Shown here: positions 13,258 through 25,541 of the stretch, one piece after another
How the letters are laid out: each line of letters starts with the position of its first letter
How positions within the stretch are numbered: the stretch's first letter is position 1
Assembly (NCBI GenBank): GCA_958496175.1
Contig: OY292278.1
Span: 13,268,001-13,332,000 of the forward strand
Direction: 5' to 3'
From: Sisyra terminalis
Taxonomy: Eukaryota; Arthropoda; Insecta; Neuroptera; Sisyridae
DNA: 64,000 nt
Translations under genes and position numbers: made by a program
Notes under the pieces: generated by a model
Told to the model about the DNA's origin: nothing
Database searches by the model: none
Seen by the model: the letters and a program-made list of their open reading frames with translations, nothing else

Positions 13258-13290
13258 ATTCAAGGAAACGGAAACTGTATTGGACAGATC
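13258..13290 (+). CDS. dnc: dunce/PDE4 33-base micro-exon within UCR1
   Basis: Eleven-codon micro-exon between TTTTCCAG (acceptor, ends 13257) and GTATGT (donor, 13291). Its first base completes the AG left by the upstream exon as AGA (Arg). It then encodes FKETETVLDR and ends with TC, so Ser is certain whatever base follows. Both junctions are phase 2, so skipping it keeps the frame. It would insert about 11 residues between SRNSSIASE and the HGEDLIVTP block expected from the next exon. Vertebrate PDE4 proteins run directly from the first block to the second; I recall a similar FKE...DRS insert in fly dunce, but this is from memory. The Thr/Glu-rich peptide sits between the protein kinase A site and the UCR1 core, where it could tune UCR1-UCR2 contact (inference). 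The splice signals, phase fit and position argue strongly against chance. Confidence 0.82.
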
Positions 13291-13579
13291 GTATGTACTT
13301 TAATAATTTTTTGTGCTGTTTTCATTTTTCTTGTTTTTCTGTTCCATTTTCTTTAATGAGTCTACCTTTTTTTGTTCATTATACTAACGTGTACATCCCT
13401 GTTGTAGTACTATGTTCTAGTTACCTAAGAATTAGTTATGGTAGAAAAATTTCACTTGATGGTGTAGTTTGGTTTATCAAATGCATGATAGCATTTTATT
13501 TCAAATTTTTCATTTGTCTACAAATTGTACATCCAACCATTAGTTAATTAAGAATCTAGTTTCATCGAAATTTAAATGA

Positions 13580-15160
13580 TTAAAAAAATAACACTCGATA
13601 TATTCCATTGATGTTTTCTTAGTGAATTTAAGTTCCCCAAATAATTTTTCTTTGGATATACTTCTCAGATTTTAATTATTCTTTTTATGTAAAGGCAATT
13701 GAAAAGTTTTGTCGTTTTCTTATCATAAAATTAAAACACAAAACTTTTGAATTCATAATATAATCATCCTCAATATCATCATCCTTTTGATATATTGATG
13801 CAAATTTTTAATGCTTAATTAGTAAAAATCAATAGTTTACACCTTTTTTGACCAAAAAATATTTTGTGCTGATTAAAATGAATAGAAATCCGACGAAGGT
13901 TTTTAACGAATCAAACCGTACATTAATTTGGGATAAGGTGTTTTAAAATCTATATTAATTAAAAGGTATATTTTTAAAATCTTAAAAAAAATAATATTAC
14001 TTCGCAAAAATTCAAAAGTTTAGTTCAAATTAATGTAGATAATTAAATATTAAATTGCTAATTTTTTAAATTAAATCAATTTTACCAGCTACAGAAGTGC
14101 AAATTATGGCTCCAATTTCAGCCCTCAGTTTGCGAATTAACAGCTTTGACTCCCTTCCTTGACTTTCGTTATTTTATATGGATGGAAGTAAAACAATTAA
14201 ATCAAATAATTTAATAGCATTGGTTTAAAATTTGAAAGATTATATTCGAGAAGATATCATATAAGGTGTCGTTTAAATCGCTAGAAAAAAATCCATTTTT
14301 GTATTACTCATAGCATTTTCACTATAATAGTGGAATAAAAAAGAAAGAAATAAAATAGAAACATATCAATAAAAATGTAATAAATAAAAAAATAACACTT
14401 GATATATTTCATTAATGTTTTCTTAGTGAATTTAAGTTCTCAATTTTTCCCTAACAACTTTTCTTTGTAAATACTTCTCAGATTTTAATTATTCTTTTTA
14501 TGTAAAGGAAATTGCAAAATTTTGTCGTTTTCTTATCATAAAATTAAAACACAAAACTTTTGAATTCATAATATAATCATCCTCCTCAATATCATCATCC
14601 TTTGATATATTGATGGAAATTTTTAATGCTTAATTAGTAACAATCAATAGTTTTCACCTTTTTTGACCAATAAAATATTTTGTGCCGATTAAAATGAATA
14701 GAAATCCGAAGAAGGTTTTTGACGAACCAAACAGTACGTTTATTTGGGATAAGGTGTTTTAGAATCTATGTTAATTAAAAGGCATATTTTCAGAATATTC
14801 TGAAAAATAAAACTACTTTACAAAAAAAAAAAAAACAAAATTTAGTCCGTTTTCTGAAAGAAATTAAAAATTAAATTGTTTTTTTAAGTAAATGAATTTT
14901 ACCAGCTACTGAAGTACAAAGTATTGCTCCAATTTCACCCTTAAGTTTACGAGCTAGGAGCTTTGACTCTGTTCCTTGAATTTCGTCATTTTATATGGAT
15001 GGCAGTAAAAAAATCAAATCAAATAATTTTATGTCATTTGTTCAAAGTTTGAAAGATTATATTCGAGGAGATATCACATAAGGTGTCGTTTACATCGCTA
15101 GAAATCCATTTTTGTATTACTCATAGCATTTAATACCATTTCAATAAAAATGTAATAAAT
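13580..15160 (+). repeat. Tandem duplication, two ~800-base units
   Basis: Unit 1 is about 13580-14385 and unit 2 about 14386-15160. Shared blocks include AATAACACTYGATATATT, TTCTTAGTGAATTTAAGTT, CTTCTCAGATTTTAATTATT, TTGTCGTTTTCTTATC and ATCGCTAGAAA near the end. Divergence is moderate. A short relative (GTCGTTTTCTTAACATAGAA) occurs near 49201, so the unit itself contains a dispersed repeat. Confidence 0.85.
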
Positions 15161-16559
15161 GTGTAAAGTTTAGGTTTTGGTCAAGGTTCTATATATAATG
15201 CGTTATATTCTAACCTGTCAAATTAAAAAAATGCAAAATTTATCTCAATTTCATCGCAAATGAAAGCAAATACATCATTTTTGACTTTTTTTTTTAAATT
15301 AATCATCTACTGCTTACTTTTACGTCATATTTTTGGACATGTAATAAAAAAAAATCTTTGAAAACTAGATTTAAGTATTCTTATCTTGTTTTGATTTTCC
15401 AAAAGCCAATTTTTAAATAAACATATTTAAAGTTGTAAAAGTTTTGATTTAAAGTTAAAGTGGTCTAATTTAAACGAAATTAACTAAAAGTTCTATTGCA
15501 CAACTAACCACATATAAAGAAATGTATGAAAAGTTAATTTTTTTTTCGCTACAAAAAAATCATTATTAATTCAATAAAACTTTATTTCATGTATGTTAAG
15601 ATATTTTCACACTTGATAAACAATCGTTTTTACATATTTTACGTTTCTTGTATGCCTTAAATCTTTGTAATTAAAATATTTAATTGCTGCAACATTGCGT
15701 TTAGTTTCTAAAGTGGAAAAACGTGTTCCCATATAAGTTTGCAATTAAATTCAATGAAATGTGTAAAAGATTTTATACAATTTCGTGTACGATGAAATAA
15801 AATAAATGTTTCATATTTGTTTAATCCTACCTCCAAATTAGGAAAATTAAATATTTCCATTTAAAATCGGTGAAGAGAATATTTGATTTAATAACATTTG
15901 GAAAATGATTGTTCTCAATTATTTATACAAATCATTTGTGGTGATTTAGTGAAAATTGATTTATGTATGTTGAAGTTAAATTATTTTTTCCACTTTTATT
16001 GATTTGAGAAAAAATATGAATTTATTTTTTAAATCAATAAATGGCATAATCAAATTGCTCATCAAATTGGGTTAGTGCTTCCTCCTTAATGCTACATACG
16101 CAAAACGTTTCTTTTATACAAAAAAGTAATTTATTTATTTTTGATTTAATTTAAAGATGGTTACGAAAAAAAATCAAAGTTTTTAAATTAAGTTATTAAG
16201 TGGATTAAATATTTCTTTGAAATATTATAAAGTAAATTATGTTTTCATTCTAGTAAATTACTTCTCTTTTTGTTCAAATGGCAATAAGTCAAAAATGTAT
16301 ACAATAAGCACATGAACATTCAATTTGTCTTCAGGAAATGACAAATTTTACCACATTTGAATTTAAAAATTTATTAAATATTGAACTAAAGCGACTAAAT
16401 TTTATGTTTTATTCAGTGAAATTGGCAATTAGCTAATGAGTTTTAAAAAAATTAGGTAGTAATTGATTGAGCTGAAATAATATTCCAAGTCTTTGGATAA
16501 TTTTTTCTAGTTAAATAATATATAAAAAGCGTGGCCAAATGATACCAAAATTATCGTTT

Positions 16560-16745
16560 GACCACTGCATAACCTGGAAGACCACTACTGGATAGAAGAA
16601 AAAGAAAATTATGGAAAAACCATCACAGAAAGTAACTACTAAAATACTTAGTCTTACCAGAAAACAGATCTGAGTAGTATGGGGCTTAATAATCGGCCAC
16701 TGTGGTATGAAGAAATACCTGCCTACAATGGGATAACACTGGGAT
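16560..16745 (+). mobile_element. Decayed LINE ORF2 C-terminal fragment
   Basis: One + strand frame gives KILSLTRKQI, a stop, then GLIIGHCGMKKYLPTMG, a degenerate form of the LTxxQ...GLLTGHCxLRKHLHxMG stretch following the RNase H domain in insect LINEs. Stops interrupt it and no further ORF2 can be read on either side. Confidence 0.55.
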
Positions 16746-17082
16746 TTTTTGCAAATATTCTAAGTTTAACTATTGAATTTTTAAAGTTTTTTTAGAGAAG
16801 TAATTATTTTTGTTGAAAAACTTATTTTTATTCTTTAACTTAAGAATACTGACTTCAATATTCTCCAGTTAAATCATTATTCTGTAGTCTTTTAATGTGT
16901 GTTTCGATTGTTTTTTAAATTGTTTGTTTTTTGCTTTACTAATCTCTAAAAAAATTTAAATCTTGCTCACTTTTTCTAGATAGTAACATCTATGTTTCGG
17001 ACTTTCTAATGAATGAAAATATCTTAAAATAAAAGTTAACACAGTTTACTTGTAATTCAAAGAAATATATTATTATATTTGT

Positions 17083-17150
17083 GCCTGAAGAAGTCGAGAA
17101 ATCGATGACACGCGTTATTCAAAAATAAATAATACAAATTTAGAAAATTA
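17083..17150 (+). repeat. Decayed trace of foldback family B
   Basis: GCCTGAAGAAGTCGAGAAAT followed by CGATGACACGCG and AAATAAATAATAC parallels the right arm of family B. The CTGAAGAAGTC start and the ATAAATAATA tail are kept but the stem is altered. An A-run follows at about 17151-17164. No opposite arm is visible. Confidence 0.45.
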
Positions 17151-18667
17151 AAAAAAAAAAAAAAACAAAGTATAAATAATTATAAACTTGAAAATAAGTA
17201 TTTCAATTCGTACAGCAAAAGACGAGCTTTTATATGAATATTATCCAAATGAAAGAAGCTGCGTCATATAGCAATTTGTTTTTCATACTGTAATTGGGAA
17301 AAACCGATGACATTTCTAACGGAAGGAAACACCGGTAAACGACAAGTCGGAAAAGCGAATTTTTCAGTTTTCATGTCTGCAGACTGACAATCACGTACAT
17401 GCAATCTTGAATTTCATTACCAATTAATGTAAATTCAATATTTTACTCACAACGTTTTTAGACTTCACCTGTTCGAAAAATCAAATTAAGTCTTATTCAA
17501 ACCCAGAATTGGTTATCTAAATAAATAGTGACCCAAAATTCATAAAACATGTGTTTTATAATTCAGGAACACATTTTCCCTTTTTGTGTTTGTAGTGATT
17601 TTGATGGATACGATTTTTCTTGACAGTAAATTCATCATATTTTCCTGGAACGGATTGAAAATTTTTAAAGTATTAAAAAAACGCATTAAATTTATGAAAA
17701 CCAACAGTATTTAGTTACACAATTCACTTAATGCTAAACGGTATCGTATTTTATAATAAGCAAGAACTAAACATTTAATAAAAGCAACGAATATAAAACC
17801 TCATTAATAATATCACTCAACCGTAAAAAATTCAATTATCCATTAAAAAAATTCACAATTTCATTTCATACAATCTTTATAACAACAGTTAGATTCTCAT
17901 ATCCCAACGTTTATTTACCTCAACGTTGATGTAGAACTGTATTCGGTTTTAATATTTTAATTAAAAAAATAATAATTTGTTTCGATACAATTAGAATATT
18001 TTACGCGCAATTGTAATTTGCATATTTATAGGAAAAGTATGCAAGAAATCTCTTAACGCTTGGAGTACCTAATTACTTTTAATTCCACTTTCAATACCAA
18101 GGAAATAATAATTAATTAATCAGAGTCAATTTTTATTTGCAGTATCATGCAATAATGTTGTTATGGAAGAGTAAGAGTAACCTTCAATCTCTGTCATAAA
18201 AGAAAATTATTATTGCCATTATCATTTAAATAACAAAATTATGATTGTTTAAAAAGTAATTAATTTTATTAACTTTGTAATAAAGTCGCGCACATTTTAT
18301 GAGACAATTATAAACGAACAACAGTAATAAGGAAAAGAAGATCTGTTCCCCAAAAAAACATTCATTTTTAAGAGAATGTCAATCATCATGATTTTTTTGT
18401 TTTCCACTTTTTTATAATTTTAAAAATTTATAAAATTTGACTAATGCTTATTTTCTCCTTTTAATTGTTCAAATTTTAATTTAGTTCGACTCCTCCAGCT
18501 ACTTAAACGCCGCTAAAGATCAATTGCCTGTTATCACCACCATGATATAGCGACATATCGCTGAACTGGTGCAAATTACATAATAGTCCACAAAAATTTT
18601 AATTTATGAAAAACTGTCAATTTTAATGCATGCATTCTCCACTACTTTATACTTCTTTTGTTTAAAC

Positions 18668-19158
18668 CTTAAATCTGCAGTGTATAGAATATATAGGATA
18701 TATTGGGGTCTAATTTATGTAGTATAATTTAATTTAATAATATATAAAAAACAAACCATAAACATAAATTTGAACAGAAGTTCAAACAAAAATATTCGTG
18801 ACGTATTGCCCAGATACGTATTTCGATTGCCAAGCAATCTTCCTCAGTGGTCATCAAGTAGTTTGGATCACTCCGTAACTGCGTAACTTTGTGAATTATC
18901 ACAAAGCAGTTACGGAGTGATCTAAACTACTCGATGATCACTGAGGAAGATTGCTTGGCATTCGAAATACGTATCTGGGCAATACGTCACGAATATTTTT
19001 GTTTGAACTTCTGTTCACATTTATGTTTATGGTATGTTTTTTATATATTATTATATTAAATTATACTACGTAAATTGGACCGCAATATATCCTATTTATT
19101 GTATACACAGTATAACTGTTCAAAGTTAGCAAAAAATCTTATTTTACTTAAATCTGCA
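18668..19158. mobile_element. Foldback element family A, copy 1, with 12-bp target duplication
   Basis: Element 18680-19146 (467 bases), flanked by the direct repeat CTTAAATCTGCA at 18668-18679 and 19147-19158. Two long arms face each other around about 18897 with a 4-base loop (TTTGTGA-ATTA-TCACAAA). The element starts GTGTATA; the right arm ends TATACAC, followed by an unpaired tail of about 40 bases ending AATCTTATTTTA. Each arm carries CTGAGGAAGATTGCTTGGCA followed by CGAAATACG: on the + strand at 18941-18971 and on the minus strand at 18817-18847. No ORF is present, so it is non-autonomous. Confidence 0.85.
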
Positions 19159-19499
19159 ATTAAATATTGATGTACAGTTTTTGGAGTGATTGGTGGTAAT
19201 GGTTTTAAATGAGGTCCTATGAAATTAAGAACGAAAAAATATTTTTAATGAATTTCTGTATGAAATTATTTTTTTCTTCATCTGACTACTTAATATCTTA
19301 GGTCTGTAAAAAAAATGAAAAAAAATCCGATCTAATTTCCATTCACCTAATGAGAATTTCCCCCTAAAATAATTTACAATTAAACACAGAAAGATACTAT
19401 AGAGCTTTATGTTTGTATATATACGAAAATAACTTGAATAAAAATATTCATAAGTCCATATTAAAAAGATAAGGCATTATAATAAAGATAATTTAAATA

Positions 19500-21800
19500 A
19501 ATTAATTTACGAGCACATTGGCAAGCTTCTAAGACGTTCAAAATGCGGCTCTTTATAAATACGTTAATCAAATTTTCATGATGAACAAAGATTTAAAAAC
19601 ATGCGCCCGTTTCTCACATAAAGCCTGACTCCATTATTTTCGACTGAAATTATGATCACTGAATTTTACAGACATTAAACCATTATTTCTATCAGCACAG
19701 TTGATTTCACACAAGGAAAGAGTATTTAAAATCAACGTTGCAATAATGTCTAAGTGTTATCTTGTATAGATTCTAATTGCCTTTTTTAAGAGAATAATAA
19801 GCATAGATGGATGTGTTTGTGCTATTTTTGTTGTAATTTACATAATAATGTTTTACTGGAAGTTGTTCTGATGTGATATAACGAGGGTCTTTGAAAAGGT
19901 AATAAATCATTTGATTATTAATATTTTCTTTAGAAGTTACCATATACTGACATATATAGCAGAAAATCGTCACGTTTTATTTGAATAAATTGCTGTAATG
20001 TGGTAAATAATTATGACATGATACAAAAACGTCAGTTTATTCATTCTTTTATGTTACTAATATTATTTTTTTATATTCACATAAGACAATGTTAATAAGT
20101 ACGTTATACAAAATTTATTTGTTCACATTGAACAACAAATTGATTATATTGAAGGTTTTCAGGCCTAAAAGCAAAAATGAATCCTTTATATTGTGTCCTT
20201 TTCGCCTGTATATGACAATTTTTAATTATTTACTTTCATTAACATTATTTGAAGTGCTGTACTTACCCATCGGCCTGTGAGGCCCGGACCTTGTCTGATA
20301 TAATCTAACGGGTGAAGAAATTTTCGGAACGTAAAAATATAAATTTAAAAGCGTAAGAATTTAGGGACAGTTCAGTAAAATATATACAATTATTTTATAA
20401 TTAAATTAATTTCTTAATTTGCCACAATGTTAATTTAGATCCTTTTTTACGGGCAAAAATCAGAAGAAATTTCAGTACGAGATATTGACGAATTACAGTC
20501 AACCCGTCCTACATCCTAAGATAGTAAAGATATACTGTTAAGGGGGTGTAGAGGGACACAATGTTTATCAATTTTTTTTTATTAATGATTTTATCACTAG
20601 TTCAACATTAATTATTGTTATGCATAGTGCATCAATATTTTAATAATACACAAAAATATTTGATTTTTTTTTAAAGTTTCAAGCCGAGTGGGAGGTGGTA
20701 AAAGGATGCTTCCATCTAATTATGATTTCGAGTCTTCTAGGTATCAAAAAAAAAAGAAAAAAATTCTTAATAAGTAAGAATGTCGCTTTATTTTGGACTA
20801 GCGACAGATAAAAATCTTTTTAGGAAAATGGGGATTGTCAGAAGAAAGTAATTTTTTGGCCTCAAAGTTTCAAATTTTATAAGAAAATTGAAAATTAGAA
20901 TTCGTACTTAATGCTGATTCGGATAATAGAAGGATATAAAAAAGACACACCAAATTTTAAGTTAATCGGTTCTTTAGGACTTGAGATATCATCTCAAACG
21001 TGCGGTAAAAGAAGGTTCAACATTTGACCAAAGTTATTGGTAGTTAAAGTCTTATAAACGGGCTTACATTTCTTATACTAACATTTCCTTAATTGGCGAT
21101 TACTGTTCCAGACATTGGGCTTTTATTATGGAATTTGTTTCTTTTTGCCTATTTTTAACAATTTATAAATATTATTTTTCCACTGCTTACAAAGTACGTA
21201 TGGCTACAATGCTCGGATTAAACTAAGCTGTACTGTACTCTAACCATGAAAATATTTCAACAAAATGTATCACAATAACCCCATGGGTTCTTTGGAATTC
21301 ATAGTGGGTAAATTTAAAAGAATTTTATACAGATTATTTTTATGCAGGTAGTCAAAGAACAATAGCTGCTTTCCTGATTTTCTAAGCCAGAATCAGTTTA
21401 GTCACTGGGTCTACTAAAACTACTAATAAAAAAGCGAATTATAAATAGTAAATATAATATTAATCCATCCCTGATTGTTTACACTTATGAATTTTGGAAT
21501 ATAAATGATTTCTATCAATTGTTACATATTGGTGCTTGAAATAGCCATTTAAATTTACATATGAATGTACCTGAAAGTAGAGCATACTTAATCAATACCT
21601 ATTCATAATAAAACCATAAGTCAATTTTCATTGCATTCATTTTGTAGGACTAAATTTAAAGGGGTTTTCAATTGAAATAAAAAGCTAGTGAGATATATAT
21701 TCGATTTTCAAAAGAACCAAGTTGGTCTTCCCATTTAAGCTTTCAATTATGCTAATTCAAAAAAAAAATATTGAATATTTAAAATGGGTACGAAAAACAT
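19500..21800. other. Intron stretch without recognised gene
   Basis: AT-rich with modestly GC-richer spots near 20270-20320 and 20500-20560. Short frames here (for example 20089-20280) look like chance. I see no structured repeat. Confidence 0.4.
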
Positions 21801-21809
21801 TCAAAATAT

Positions 21810-22275
21810 TGTAACGTGGCATCTCAAAACTGTATTGAGATAGCATTTATTCGTTCTTTTAATTTCTTTTGGAAATAAATAATCACTTTTACACTTAACA
21901 ATCACGGTTTTTAATACACTTGTATATACTTTTAATTACACAATTACACTTGTCAAAACAATCACTTAAATGAAAATAATCACTTTTAATTCAAATCACA
22001 CTAATAATCGCTTTGTAAGCGATTCACTGTAACGGAAATTCAAAGTGAATTTCAATACAGAACTGTCCAATTTCTTGAACTGAGCGCCTTATATACTCGA
22101 AACCCAACATTCTAGAATGTACTTCAATGTTCGTTAATGTTCCATCACCTACTAGATGTTTCCAGAACAATCCATATGTGCGTTTGCATTTGTGGGAGAG
22201 AGAAAGAACTCACTCAGCCAATTGCGTGCCGGCATGGAACAAAGAGAGAGACAGACTTCTTTCTTTTCTGTTACA
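21810..22275. mobile_element. Solo long terminal repeat of a Ty3/Gypsy-like element
   Basis: Begins TGTAACG and ends GTTACA, giving a 6-bp terminal inverted repeat of the TG...CA class, and is flanked on both sides by ATAT (21806-21809 and 22276-22279), a 4-bp target duplication of the AT-rich kind common for insect Gypsy elements. The 466-base length suits an LTR. No internal gag or pol sequence adjoins either end, so this is the solo LTR left after LTR-LTR recombination. CTTATATA near 22089 could be its TATA box. Heat-shock-like words TTCTAGAA (22110-22117) and TTCCAGAA (22160-22167) lie downstream. Confidence 0.75.
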
Positions 22276-23754
22276 ATATATTTTTGAAGCAATCGACTTA
22301 AATATTTTTTATAGAATTTTTTGATGGATTTTTAAGCGATACTTTTTGCAACGCAAATGTTTGGATCCCTTTGTATTGTTTCAAAAAATATGGCCGGGCT
22401 TAGTGTTTGCTTCATAATATTAAGAGAATTGAATATGATTTGATAATGTTTCATTGTTAAATACTAAAACGACATCAACTGTCTTGTTGTCCCATTGATT
22501 TCTTTTTTTTTTGTCTCCCAAATTGTTCTCGAGTCTACTAAAGTAGATGATTACCATTTGAACCAAATTAAGGAATATCGAAAGTTACCATTTTCATTTA
22601 AGAAAAGTTTTATATTCTTAGTTTTAAAATATTTTCTTTTTAAGCTAATTTATCATTGGCTTGATTTTTATTTTACTAAAAGCAAAACAGGGGATGTATT
22701 TTGCGTTGAAACTTCGCACAACTTTTGTTTGAATATCTCTACCGAATTCATTTCAACAAGTTTCAATTAGTTATTAAAGCTGCAATCAACATATCTTAGA
22801 TGAAAGCTTGAATTGAGGTGAGCTTTTGTTATTTGGCGTTTCCTTCTATTTTGCTCGAACCTAATTCCTCATGGTTGATATTGAAGTTAATATACATAAT
22901 ACATCCTCCACTTGACAGAATATCTTCTTATACTGTAATTACTATGACAATGTAAATTAGTAAACCAACACTGCACAAGGGTTGACTTTTATCAGTATTG
23001 GAGGCATTCAAGCGTAATTTGAATATATAAATTAAATCCATGTAAACCATTTGTCGATTTAGTTCATGTTCTGTTTTGTAATTGCTTTAGAAAGTAAACT
23101 GCCATTTTCCAATAACTTTATTTACGTTTTTCAGTAGAAAATTAGAATAAAAGTTTAATGAAACTTATAATATACATAGTAACAGAGATTTTAAGAACTT
23201 GCGCAATGAATTAAATGCAATTTTCAGAGACAAAGGAAACTTATATTTCAGTTTTAACAACAAATTTTTCTAAGATATTTTCAAAGTAGGGAATTAAGAA
23301 AATGTACAAAATTGATATTTTATCGTGTTGGATCAATATTCTGTTTAGTATCTATGTAAAGATGATAAAAAAACATAAAGGTTTATTCCCTAAAAATATA
23401 TCTAAAGTCGTAATAAAATTGAATGAATAATTTTTTTTCAATAAATAATATCAATCAGCTTTAAATATGAAATTGTGACTTGAAAATAAAAATTTCAATG
23501 GAAAATATCAACCTACATTTTTTTATTAAAAGCTAATATTTGAAAGATAATTAACTAAAATGTCAAATGTCATTTATTTTAGCTATTAAAAATAGAAAGG
23601 AGGAAAATTATCAGCTTCCAGCTTCAAATGCAAACATGAAAAGTAAATGAAACCTTTATTTTGATTGCTTCAATTTAATGTAAAGGTCATGAAGCTTTCA
23701 TTGGGTTCATTGAAATATTTGATAAATTATTTACCCTTTCATAAAAATGTGAAT

Positions 23755-23860
23755 TATATTTTTTTTTCAAATTGCTCTTAAACTTGAATAATTAATTGAT
23801 AAAATGAATTTTTTTCCAAATTGCTTTTAATCTTAAATAATTATGTTGATAAAATGTACT
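23755..23860 (+). repeat. Small tandem duplication (~55-base unit)
   Basis: The phrase TTTTTTTTCAAATTGCTCTT followed by AAT(A)ATTAATTGATAAAATG is repeated in slightly altered form directly after itself (CCAAATTGCTTTTAATCTTA, then ATGTTGATAAAATG). Local slippage or duplication; no function evident. Confidence 0.6.
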
Positions 23861-25186
23861 TGTCTATGAATAATGGTTAATATTTCTCAAGTGAAATGGA
23901 TTATCCGATACATCGTTGAAAATTCAATATGATTTAATCATTAATATTTTCAATACGTCAGGAAAATATTTTCTTTTTGTTTTTTTAATTAACTTTGTTA
24001 GTTTCACTAATTAGTCTGAAACGATTGGGAAAAGTTTATAATTAATAATGTTTCAATATGATTGGATATTTTAATAAACCAGTATTGTTCAAATTAAAGT
24101 GAAAATTCCACCTATAGAAATCAGTTTTAAATTCAATATCAAAACCAAAACAACTAAATATGAGTATTTGATTTGTATTGAAATTGCTGGTGTAATATTT
24201 TTTTTCAATTTAAAATTAAAATTTGGTCGAACGAATTGAAATACAAACAAATACGATTTCCGATATAAAGGAAATATTGATAATTAAATTTAATTCAAAG
24301 CTGATATTGGTAATATCAGAACCCTAATCAATAAACCAAAATCAAAACTTTCTACTAATGAAATTTAAATTTATTTTTAGAAAATAATATAATCTTGTGG
24401 CAACTTTATTAGCTATGCTCTTATCATTATAATTTTTAAAGTGCATCAATTTAAAAAAAAAAACAAGATTTATATATTTTTTCAACTTAGGGTTACTTGG
24501 GAATGAATTTAATTCCTTTAGAACATTATTTTTAAATCTAAACCTTATTAATTTTTAGTATCACAAAAGTTCTAAATATCCCTTCTAAAACTCCTTTTGA
24601 GTTTTATTGTTATGGAGATAAGAAGTTTAAATGGCGAGAAGTTAGTCCAAAAGCTCGCTAAATAAGTGGTAAAAGCTTTTTCTCAGCAAAGCTAATTAAA
24701 TTTTTGGTGACTCTTCTTAAAAGTTCCCTCAAACTATCAAAGTATGTTTACACATATCACATATTTTAAAAATCAATTTAAGATGTTTCCAAAGAAATGA
24801 GCAATTTTTGGAAATCGCTTGAAAGTTATTCAAATGCTAATTACATTAAGACAAGTGTGTAAAAATTATTGTGTAAGATATTTTAATATAAACTAAAGCT
24901 TAATAATCTTAATTCTTTGTAAGTATCTTCTATTTTGTTGTTTAGACGTATAAAATAAGAAAGGTTTTTCAATTATAATAATTATTGTTTCCTTTTTGTA
25001 GTATTGATAATGTTTTTGACAGTGTTCCCTTATCTTTATAAAATATTTTTTTCTGACTGTCTAATTAATAAATCAATGCACTGCCAAATCCATGACTATA
25101 GACATTATTTGACATGTGAAGAAAAATGCTTTTAGAAATAAAACATAGAATCCATGTTATTTATGTCCTTGTCTTTTTAAATATAA

Positions 25187-25541
25187 CAATTAAATTGTGG
25201 GCAATAAGGACGGAGCTTCTTGTGGAATATTATTTATTTTATCGCCAACGTTTCGTCAGTCATTCCTGACTTCTTCAGGGCTCAAAATTTAAAAATTACT
25301 CCACAAATGTCAGTAAAATAAGCTGTATTTTATTTGTTTATGCTTATTTATCCAAACCAAATTGTATTCTTGGTCTGTTGTTCTACCAGTTGGGTCATTT
25401 TACAGCTTATTTTTATGACATTTGTGGAGTCATTTTTAAATTTTGAGCCCTGAAGAAGTCAGAAATGACTGACGAAACGTTGGCGATAAAATAAATAATA
25501 TTCCACAAGAAGCTTTGTCCTTATTGCCGACAATTTAACTA
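25187..25541. mobile_element. Foldback element family B, copy 1
   Basis: Inverted arms of about 135 bases (25187-25320 and 25402-25541) around a roughly 80-base unpaired loop. Termini read TTAAATTGTGGGCAATAAGG and the near-complement on the right. Both arms carry the motif CCCTGAAGAAGTCAGAAATG followed by ACTGACGAAACGTTGG: + strand at 25448-25483, minus strand at 25245-25280. GTCAG/CTGAC forms the short stem. No ORF. An exact target duplication is not clear because the termini run into AT-rich sequence. Confidence 0.8.
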
